Source: an uncultured Holophagales bacterium
GTDB lineage: Bacteria; Acidobacteriota; Thermoanaerobaculia; UBA5066
Assembly (NCBI GenBank): GCA_937864895.1
Contig: CALMDF010000115.1
Span: 1 to 5,307 of the forward strand
Direction: 5' to 3'
Length of the DNA stretch: 5,307 nt
Within the stretch, counting starts at the first letter, position 1; each line of letters starts with the position of its first letter. Shown here in pieces: positions 1 through 4,977 of the stretch. The position numbers and the translations under genes are program-made. The notes under the pieces are model-generated. The model was given only the letters and a program-made list of their open reading frames with translations. It did not search any database and was not told where the DNA came from.

Positions 1-193
1 CTACCGGCTCCTCTTCCGTGAGACTCCCCTCGACGGAGGGATGCTCGTCGGCGGCCCGGAGGGCCTGCGGATTTCACTCGATTCATACTCGTTCCGCCGC
101 CTCGAAGGGGCGGCTCTCGACTACGACCTCGAAAAGGAGACCGAGGGCTTCTGGCTCGACCACCCGGACGCGGCGTTCGCCGCGTTCTGCTGA
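1..193 (+). CDS. IscA/HesB-like Fe-S carrier, C-terminal part (5' end outside window)
   Basis: Reading from base 2, 63 residues end at TGA 191-193. The pattern matches the second half of A-type iron-sulfur carriers (IscA/ErpA/HesB fold): a YRLLF strand where IscA has YVLEF, then GLRISLDSYSFRRLEGAALDY, matching the family's 'VD..S...L.G..LD/IDY' block, then GFWLDHPDA, matching 'GF...NPN'. Family members deliver Fe-S clusters in the cytoplasm using three cysteines, the last two in a CGC motif near the C-terminus. Here the segment after HPDA is AFAAFC followed by stop. The final Cys aligns with the second Cys of CGC, while the first is replaced by Ala. The family's first cysteine would lie just upstream of the window. 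It may therefore be a divergent HesB-domain protein with altered cluster binding or none. It is followed after 24 bases by the TPR gene, in the same frame. The fold assignment is fairly secure; the function is not. Confidence 0.72.
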   Translation, partial: YRLLFRETPLDGGMLVGGPEGLRISLDSYSFRRLEGAALDYDLEKETEGFWLDHPDAAFAAFC

Positions 194-217
194 AAGGGCC
201 CGGCCCCGACCGCAAGC

Positions 218-937
218 ATGTCCAAGGACAAGATTTCCCGGAAGGACCTGAAGGAAAACGAGCTCGAGCACGTCCTCGTCGAAGCGCGCGACTACGTCGT
301 CAGCCACGAGGCGGGGGCGAAGAGATGGACGGCGCTCGCGGTCGGCGCGGCCGTCCTCGTCGGCCTGGTCTGGGGCGGCCTCGCGCTCAGGGGCCGGCGG
401 CTCGACTCGCGGCTCTCGGCGGCCCTCGCGGTCTTCGAGGCCCCTCTCGCGACGGCCGGCGCCGGGACACCTCCCGGCGTGACCGTCTACAAGGACGCGG
501 CCGAGAGGCTCGAAGCGGCCAAGAAGCAGCTTCGCGAGCTGGCCGGGGACGCCCCCGGCTCGAGGCCCGGCCAGGCGGCCCGGACGATGCTCCTGGCGCT
601 CGAGGGCGGACCGACGCCGCCCGCGAAGCTCCTGGACGGCGCACGCGACCTCGCGAAGCGGAACCCCGGGTCGATCGCCTCGGGCGTCGCGGCCCTCTCC
701 TACCTCGAGGCCGAGTCCGCGGCCGGACGGGTGAAGGAAGCGATCTCCTCCGCCAGGGCCTATCTCGAGGCGGCCCAGCCACCCCTTCCCAAGGACGTTC
801 TCCTCTTCACGCTCGCGCGCCTCTACGAGAAGGACGGCCAGCTGGCCGACGCGAAATCGAGCTACCAGCGCCTCGTCGCCGACTTCCCCGATTCGCCGAT
901 GCGTTTCGAGGCCCAGCAGAAGGTCCAGGGACTCTGA
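218..937 (+). CDS. Membrane-anchored tetratricopeptide-repeat protein (YfgM-like)
   Basis: The product is 239 residues. A charged N-terminus (about 1-36, beginning MSKDKISRKDLKENELEH) precedes one hydrophobic segment at about 38-56, rich in Ala, Val, Leu and Gly, then a basic stop (RGRR, 58-61). The remainder is Ala/Leu-rich and helical. It ends in a clear TPR-like unit at about 191-226, with 'LLFTLARLYEKDGQLADAKS' followed by YQRLVADFPDSP. One N-terminal anchor followed by TPR helices is the arrangement of YfgM-type proteins, which associate with the SecYEG translocon and periplasmic chaperones. Here that role is only an analogy, and the protein could be a general scaffold. Topology is inferred as N-in with the TPR region outside. 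The ATG at 218 lacks a good Shine-Dalgarno; the nearest purine run, GAAAGGG at 192-198, is too distant, so coupling to the upstream HesB-like gene is possible. deoB begins 10 bases after its stop. Confidence 0.8.
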   Translation: MSKDKISRKDLKENELEHVLVEARDYVVSHEAGAKRWTALAVGAAVLVGLVWGGLALRGRRLDSRLSAALAVFEAPLATAGAGTPPGVTVYKDAAERLEAAKKQLRELAGDAPGSRPGQAARTMLLALEGGPTPPAKLLDGARDLAKRNPGSIASGVAALSYLEAESAAGRVKEAISSARAYLEAAQPPLPKDVLLFTLARLYEKDGQLADAKSSYQRLVADFPDSPMRFEAQQKVQGL

Positions 938-947
938 GGCTCCAGGC

Positions 948-2114
948 GTGAGAGCCAGGGCCCTCGTCGTCGTCCTCGACGGCGTCGGGGTCGGTGCGCT
1001 TCCCGACGCCGGCCGGTACGGGGACGACGGGGCGAACACGCTCCGGAACGTCCTCCTCGCCGGCCGGCCGAGGCTTCCGCACCTCTCGTCGCTGGGGCTC
1101 CTGCACTCGCTCTACGGCGACGGCACGAACGGCCTCCCGGTCCCGTCGGGCGCCTTCGGCCGCATGGCGGCTTCCGCTCCCGGGAAGGACACGACGTCCG
1201 GGCACTGGGAGCTGATGGGACTTCCCGTCGCCGAGCCGTTTCCCGCGTATCCCGACGGGTTCCCGGCCGACGTCCTCGACGCCTTCGAGGGCGCGATCGG
1301 CCGGCGGACTCTCGGCAACCGGTCGGCCTCGGGCACGGTCGTCGTCGACGAACTGGGGCCCGAACACGTGAGGACGGGGAAGCCCATCGTCTACACCTCG
1401 TCCGACTCGGTCTTCCAGCTCGCGGCCCACGAGGAGATCGTTCCCATCGAGACTCTCTACGGCTGGTGCGAGACGGCGCGGCGCGTCCTCGACGGGCCCC
1501 ACCGCGTGGGCCGAGTCATCGCGAGGCCCTTCGTCGGTGTGCCGGGAAGCTTCCGGCGAACCGGACGCCGGCGCGACTTCGCCGTTCCGCCTCCCGGGGA
1601 GACGCTCCTCGACCGCCTGATGGGAGAGGGGAAGAGGGTCCTCGCGATCGGAAAGGTCGCCGAGATCTTCGCCGGGCGGGGCGTGACGGAGTCGATCCCG
1701 ACCGACTCGAACCGGGAGGGGATCGAGGCGGCGGTGGAGGCTATGCGCGACGACGGGGGAGACCTCGTCTACGTGAACCTCCGCGACTTCGACTCGCGGT
1801 TCGGCCACCGGAACGACGTCAAGGGCTTCGCCCGTGCGCTCGAGGAGCTGGACGGGCTCCTCCCGGCTCTCCTCGGGACCCTCCGCCTCGCCGACCTCCT
1901 GCTCATGACGGCAGACCACGGGTGCGACCCGACCGACATCTCGACGGAGCACACGCGCGAGTACTCGCCGATCGTCGTGGCAGGGACCGGAGTCGCGCCC
2001 GGGATCGACCTCGGGACCCGGGATTCTCTCGCCGACGTCTCGGCGACCGTCGCCGCGCACCTCGGCGTGGCCCGGCTCGCCGGCCGCGGCCTCCTCGACG
2101 AACCGGCACTCTGA
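948..2114 (+). CDS. deoB: Phosphopentomutase
   Basis: DeoB interconverts ribose-1-phosphate or 2-deoxyribose-1-phosphate and the 5-phosphates in the cytoplasm, linking nucleoside phosphorolysis to the pentose phosphate pathway. It is a Mn-dependent member of the alkaline phosphatase superfamily. The 388 residues match the usual length. Visible motifs are VVVLDGVGVG (metal ligand Asp11), GKDTTSGHWELMGL (Thr82 aligns with the phosphorylated Thr of the Bacillus enzyme), YTSSDSVFQLAAHEE (Asp153), VGRVIARPFVG (Arg189), Arg204 and Lys236 as likely phosphate contacts, NLRDFDSRFGHRND (Asp282, His287), TADHGCDPT (Asp323, His324) and EHTREYSP (His335). All expected metal ligands are present. The usual NRHD segment after the phosphate arginine reads RRRD (207-210), a local divergence. 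The start is GTG, preceded by TGAGG at 935-939 with 8-base spacing; that sequence overlaps the stop of the TPR gene, which suggests co-translation with it. Confidence 0.97.
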   Translation: MRARALVVVLDGVGVGALPDAGRYGDDGANTLRNVLLAGRPRLPHLSSLGLLHSLYGDGTNGLPVPSGAFGRMAASAPGKDTTSGHWELMGLPVAEPFPAYPDGFPADVLDAFEGAIGRRTLGNRSASGTVVVDELGPEHVRTGKPIVYTSSDSVFQLAAHEEIVPIETLYGWCETARRVLDGPHRVGRVIARPFVGVPGSFRRTGRRRDFAVPPPGETLLDRLMGEGKRVLAIGKVAEIFAGRGVTESIPTDSNREGIEAAVEAMRDDGGDLVYVNLRDFDSRFGHRNDVKGFARALEELDGLLPALLGTLRLADLLLMTADHGCDPTDISTEHTREYSPIVVAGTGVAPGIDLGTRDSLADVSATVAAHLGVARLAGRGLLDEPAL

Positions 2115-2155
2115 TCCCCGGCGGGGACGTCACGTTCAGGGGCCGCGCGGCCCCT
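2115..2155 (+). terminator. Possible terminator-like double stem-loop after deoB
   Basis: Immediately after the deoB TGA, TCCCC (2115-2119) can pair with GGGGA (2123-2127) across a 3-base loop. Next, 2138-2155 is a perfect 18-base palindrome, A-GGGGCCGC-GCGGCCCC-T, able to form a 7-bp hairpin with a GCGC loop. Only TTCT follows rather than a proper U-run, so classical intrinsic termination is not well supported. It could instead be a weak terminator, an mRNA-stabilising 3' structure or a dyad operator. Confidence 0.4.
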
Positions 2156-2299
2156 TCTCGGGTATCCTTACCGGATCGCGTCCCTCCACCCCCTCCAGGC
2201 GCTCGCCGTCGTCCTCGCCGCCCGGGACCGGACCGGGAAGACGGGGATCACCCGATGCTCCGGGGGATGGCCGGCGCGCGCCGCAACGTCGCACGAACG

Positions 2300-2315
2300 C
2301 TGAAATCGCCTTCAG
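2300..2315 (+). promoter_or_regulatory. Small hairpin overlapping the nupC ribosome binding site
   Basis: CTGAA at 2300-2304 can pair with TTCAG at 2311-2315 around a 6-base loop. The right arm shares its last two bases with the Shine-Dalgarno AGGAGG at 2314-2319. Folding could slightly restrict ribosome access to nupC. A 5-bp stem is weak and could be chance. Confidence 0.2.
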
Positions 2316-2319
2316 GAGG
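2314..2319 (+). promoter_or_regulatory. Strong ribosome binding site that fixes the TTG start of nupC
   Basis: A perfect AGGAGG lies 5 bases before TTG 2325. It supports this rare start codon over any other: the frame is closed upstream by TGA at 2301, and the next usable start codon lies inside the conserved N-terminal domain. Confidence 0.8.
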
Positions 2320-2324
2320 CCTGC

Positions 2325-3611
2325 TTGGACCGTTTCACCGGTTTCATCGGACTCGCCGTCATCCTCTTCGCCTGCTTTGCCCTCTCGCGGAACAGGAAGG
2401 CCATCCGCTGGTCGACCATCGTCTGGGGCGTGATCCTGCAGTTCGCCCTCGGCTGGCTCGTCATCTCCTGGCAGACCGGCGCGAACGCGCTGAAGAGGTT
2501 CTCGGACGGCATCACCGGCGCCATCGCCTTCTCCGACAAGGGGGCCGAGTTCGTCTTCGGCTGGCTTTCTAACCCGGCGATCGGCGGCGAGATCGGGGCG
2601 AAGACGGGAATCGACTTCTCGCCCTTCATCTTCGCGTTCAAGGTGATGCCGATCGTCATCTTCATCGCCTCGTTCTTCACGATCCTCTACTACCTCGGCG
2701 TGATGCAGCGGATCGTCCAGGTCTTCGCCGTCGTCATGACGAAGCTCCTCCGGATCTCCGGCGCCGAGTCGCTCGCCGTCTCGGCGAACATCTTCATCGG
2801 GCAGACGGAGGCGCCGATCATCGTCGCTCCGTACATCCCGAAGATGACGAACTCCGAGCTCCTGACGATGATGACGGGCGGGATGGCCCACATCTCGGGG
2901 GCGGTCCTCCTCGCCTACGCGGCGATGGGCATTCCGGCGAGCTACCTCATCACGGCCTCGGTTATGGCCGCGCCGGCCACGATCGTCATCGCCAAGCTGC
3001 TCCGTCCCGAGGTCGACACGCCGGAGACTTCCGGGGCCGTCCACGTGAAGATTCAGCACGAGCACGCGAACGTCATCGAGGCCGCCGCGGGCGGCGCCTC
3101 GCAGGGCGTCTCGCTCGCGATCAACATCGTCGGGATGCTCATCGCTTTCATCGCCCTCGTCTCCCTCTTCAACGGCCTCCTCGGCTGGGTGGGGACGTAC
3201 CTCGGGTTCCCCGCGCCGGGACCCGGGATCGACCCGGCGGCGACGCTCTCGGTGCAGTGGCTCTTCTCGAAGGCCCTCTGGCCGCTCGCCTGGGTCATGG
3301 GCGTGCCGAGCGTCGACTGCTCGAAGGTGGCCCGCCTCATCGGCTTCAAGACGGTCATCAACGAGTTCGTCGCCTACGCCGAGATGACGAAGATCCCGTT
3401 GTCGGAGTGGACGGAGAAGGGGCGGCTCATCGCCTCGTTCGCGCTCTGCGGCTTCGCGAACTTCTCGTCGATCGGCATCCAGATCGGCGGCATCGGCGGG
3501 CTCGCGCCGTCCCGCAAGAGCGACATCGCGCGCCTCGGTCTCTGGGCGCTCCTCGGAGGCTCGCTCGCGACGTTCATGAGCGCCACGATCGCCGGCATCC
3601 TCCTCGGATAG
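2325..3611 (+). CDS. nupC: Concentrative nucleoside transporter (CNT/NupC family)
   Basis: This is an inner-membrane nucleoside symporter driven by H+ or Na+. Its 428 residues fit bacterial CNTs. In order it shows an N-terminal hydrophobic domain (about 5-80), a central gate-like region (about 95-195) and the C-terminal transport domain (about 200-428). The helical hairpin motif GQTEAPIIVAPYI has Gln160-Thr161-Glu162, matching the QTE nucleobase contacts of Vibrio CNT. Asn155 just before it matches a sodium-site residue. GGMAHISGAVLLAY (185-198) follows. In the second half, NEFVAY (Glu347) and CGFANFSSIGIQIGG (Asn379, Ser382) match the ribose-contacting residues. All substrate-site residues seem intact, so the gene looks functional. 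The ion used and the purine or pyrimidine preference cannot be read with confidence. The start is TTG behind a perfect AGGAGG. punA follows after 18 bases, indicating a shared transcript. Confidence 0.95.
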   Translation: MDRFTGFIGLAVILFACFALSRNRKAIRWSTIVWGVILQFALGWLVISWQTGANALKRFSDGITGAIAFSDKGAEFVFGWLSNPAIGGEIGAKTGIDFSPFIFAFKVMPIVIFIASFFTILYYLGVMQRIVQVFAVVMTKLLRISGAESLAVSANIFIGQTEAPIIVAPYIPKMTNSELLTMMTGGMAHISGAVLLAYAAMGIPASYLITASVMAAPATIVIAKLLRPEVDTPETSGAVHVKIQHEHANVIEAAAGGASQGVSLAINIVGMLIAFIALVSLFNGLLGWVGTYLGFPAPGPGIDPAATLSVQWLFSKALWPLAWVMGVPSVDCSKVARLIGFKTVINEFVAYAEMTKIPLSEWTEKGRLIASFALCGFANFSSIGIQIGGIGGLAPSRKSDIARLGLWALLGGSLATFMSATIAGILLG

Positions 3612-3629
3612 GGCGCTAAGGAGAGAGAG

Positions 3630-4556
3630 ATGGACGCTCGCTTCGCCGAGACCGTCGAGTTCCTCAGAGAGCGCATTCCCGTCCCGCCCGTGGTCGGCGT
3701 CATCCTCGGGTCCGGCCTCGGCGATTTCGCCGCCGCCGTCGAGGACCGGCTCGAGATCCCGTACGCCCGGATTCCGGGGTTCCCGGCGTCCGCGGTCGTC
3801 GGCCACGCCGGTACGCTCGTCGCGGGGAGCCTCGCGGGGGTCCCGATCGTCGTCCTCTCCGGGCGGATCCACTTCTACGAGGGGCACCCCATGTCCGCGG
3901 TGGTGACCCCTGCCCGGGTCCTCGGTCTCCTCGGGTGCCGCGACGTCGTCGTGACGAACGCGGCGGGGGGCATCGACAAGGCGTTCTCGGCCGGGGACCT
4001 GATGCTCATCTCCGACCACATCAACCTGTTCGGCACGAACCCCCTCGTCGGCCCGAACGACGACTCGTTCGGGGCCCGGTTCCCCGACATGTCCGACGCC
4101 TACCGTTCCGACCTCCGCAGGCTCGCGAAGGCGGTCGCCCGGAGGGTCCGCGTCCCGCTCAGGGAAGGGGTCTACGTCGGCGTCACCGTCCCGTCCTACG
4201 AGACGCCGGCCGAGATCCGGGCCTTCCGGACGCTCGGGGCGCATGCCGTCGGGATGTCGACCGTGCCCGAGGTGATCGCGCTCAGCCACATGGGCGTCGG
4301 GGTCCTCGGAATCTCCTGCATCACGAACATGGCCGCGGGCGTCCTGAAGAAGCCCCTGCGCCACGACGAGGTCCTCGAGACGACCCGCCGCGTGAAGGAC
4401 CGCTTCGTGAGGCTCCTGACGGCGCTCGTCGCCGCGATCGGGGAGGGCCGCTCGCCCGACCGCCTCGTCGTCGTCCCGTCGCGCAAGTCGCCGAGGGCGG
4501 CCGTGAAGACGAAGGGTGGCAGGCCCGCCAAGGCCCCGGCCCGGCGGAAGAGGTGA
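3630..4556 (+). CDS. punA: Purine nucleoside phosphorylase (trimeric PNP type) with basic C-terminal tail
   Basis: The enzyme cleaves purine (deoxy)nucleosides with phosphate into free base and (deoxy)ribose-1-phosphate in the cytoplasm. The 308 residues carry the full low-molecular-mass PNP signature: ILGSGLG (Ser28, phosphate), VVGHAG (His59), GRIHFYEGHP (Arg79, His81, Tyr83), TNAAGG (109-114), SDHINLFGTNPLVGPN, FPDMSDAY, VPSYETPAE (Glu191), AVGMSTVPE (Met209, Ser210), ITNMAAG (Thr232, Asn233) and His245. The Glu191/Asn233 pair corresponds to Glu201/Asn243 of human PNP, which favours inosine and guanosine over adenosine. The last 25 residues (284-308) lie beyond the fold, with 11 Lys/Arg, no acidic residue and a GGRPAK segment resembling an AT-hook core. 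The ATG has AAGGAG at 3618-3623 with 6-base spacing. cdd starts 4 bases after the stop. Its sugar phosphate product is the DeoB substrate. Confidence 0.96.
   Translation: MDARFAETVEFLRERIPVPPVVGVILGSGLGDFAAAVEDRLEIPYARIPGFPASAVVGHAGTLVAGSLAGVPIVVLSGRIHFYEGHPMSAVVTPARVLGLLGCRDVVVTNAAGGIDKAFSAGDLMLISDHINLFGTNPLVGPNDDSFGARFPDMSDAYRSDLRRLAKAVARRVRVPLREGVYVGVTVPSYETPAEIRAFRTLGAHAVGMSTVPEVIALSHMGVGVLGISCITNMAAGVLKKPLRHDEVLETTRRVKDRFVRLLTALVAAIGEGRSPDRLVVVPSRKSPRAAVKTKGGRPAKAPARRKR
4550..4556 (+). promoter_or_regulatory. Ribosome binding site for cdd inside the end of punA
   Basis: GAGGTGA includes the last codon and stop of punA. It lies 4 bases before GTG 4561 (7 from the GAGG core) and 10 before GTG 4567. 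This favours 4561 as the cdd start and suggests translational coupling to punA. Confidence 0.6.
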
Positions 4557-4560
4557 CGCC

Positions 4561-4977
4561 GTGGGCGTGAAGGGCCTGACCCCCGGAGAGCGCGACAGCC
4601 TGATCGCGGCCGCGACGGCCGCCCGCGAGAAGGCGGCCGCGCCCTACTCGCACTTCCACGTCGGGGCGGCCCTCCTCTCCGAGGACGGCCGTGTGTTCGG
4701 AGGCTGCAACGTCGAGTCGGCGAGCTTCGGGCTGACGAACTGCGCGGAGCGGACGGCCGTCTTCAAGGCGGTCTCCGAGGGCGTGCGCCGGTTCCGCGCC
4801 GTCGCCGTCGTGACGGCGGCCGACGAGCCGACCTCCCCCTGCGGCGCCTGCCGGCAGGTCCTCTGGGACCAGTGCCGGGACATCGTCGTGGTGATGGCGA
4901 CGACGGGCGGGGCCGTCGAGGAGACGACCCTGGCGACGCTCCTGCCCCGGGCCTTCGAGCTGGGAGAGCGAGAGTGA
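4561..4977 (+). CDS. cdd: Cytidine deaminase
   Basis: This zinc enzyme deaminates cytidine and deoxycytidine to uridine and deoxyuridine in the cytoplasm. Starting at GTG 4561 gives 138 residues, close to the usual length of small tetrameric CDAs. Motifs: APYSHFHVGAALL (27-39), GGCNVESASFGLTNCAERTA (47-66) with ribose-contacting Asn50 and Glu52, zinc ligand Cys61 and catalytic Glu63, then SPCGACRQVL with zinc ligands Cys94 and Cys97. The spacing between these residues matches the Bacillus enzyme. The frame stays open further upstream inside punA, to an ATG at 4516, but that would add 15 low-complexity residues and overlap punA, so the GTG after the internal ribosome binding site is preferred. 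GTG 4567 is an alternative. Its TGA overlaps the next gene's GTG in GTGA, so it is tightly coupled on both sides. Converting cytidine to uridine fits the salvage operon, although no uridine phosphorylase is visible. Confidence 0.95.
   Translation: MGVKGLTPGERDSLIAAATAAREKAAAPYSHFHVGAALLSEDGRVFGGCNVESASFGLTNCAERTAVFKAVSEGVRRFRAVAVVTAADEPTSPCGACRQVLWDQCRDIVVVMATTGGAVEETTLATLLPRAFELGERE
4962..4967 (+). promoter_or_regulatory. Ribosome binding site for the terminal amidohydrolase
   Basis: GGGAGA sits 6 bases before GTG 4974 within the last codons of cdd. It supports a start at the GTGA overlap and therefore inclusion of the N-terminal hydrophobic leader in the protein. Confidence 0.55.

Larger units (their letters stand above)
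2115..2324 (+). other. Intergenic region between deoB and nupC
   Basis: This is the only sizeable gap in the window. It holds two GC-rich stem-loops right after the deoB stop, a short inverted repeat GGTA-TCCT-TACC at 2161-2172, another weak one at 2221-2237 (CCCGG/CCGGG), and a strong Shine-Dalgarno at its right end. I see no convincing -35/-10 pair: TATCCT at 2163-2168 is the best -10-like hexamer but has no -35 at normal spacing. No coding sequence here has family-like content. In the nupC frame a TGA at 2301-2303 closes the reading frame, so nupC cannot extend further upstream. The gap divides an upstream group (HesB-like, TPR, deoB) from a downstream group (nupC, punA, cdd, amidohydrolase) and is the natural place for a second promoter or an attenuator. 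Confidence 0.6.

Noticed and set aside
196..206. GGGC/GCCC hairpin after the HesB-like stop as a terminator
   Set aside because: A 4-bp stem with no T-run in GC-rich DNA, directly before a co-oriented gene; not sufficient for a terminator call.
807..2060. A 417-codon minus-strand frame opposite deoB, and a similar one at 83-1039 opposite the TPR gene
   Set aside because: Low-complexity composition, no domain-like pattern, no ribosome binding site support, and fully antisense to well-supported genes.
2135..2168. Possible promoter with TTCAGG and TATCCT
   Set aside because: The spacing of about 22 bases is too long, the -35 match is poor, and the palindrome fills the space between.
1466..2572. 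A 368-codon plus-strand frame covering the deoB-nupC gap
   Set aside because: It overlaps deoB and nupC in another frame, and its translation is an Arg/Pro/Gly-rich shadow typical of GC-rich DNA.
2136..4364. A 742-codon open frame on the minus strand opposite nupC and punA
   Set aside because: It is rich in Arg, Asp, Glu and Gly with no recognisable motif, and lies antisense to two genes with complete family signatures. Long antisense frames are expected in high-GC DNA with strong third-position bias.
4516..4560. Longer cdd starting at ATG 4516
   Set aside because: The extra 15 residues are Pro/Arg/Gly-rich and lie inside punA. A ribosome binding site sits just before GTG 4561, which gives a normal family length.
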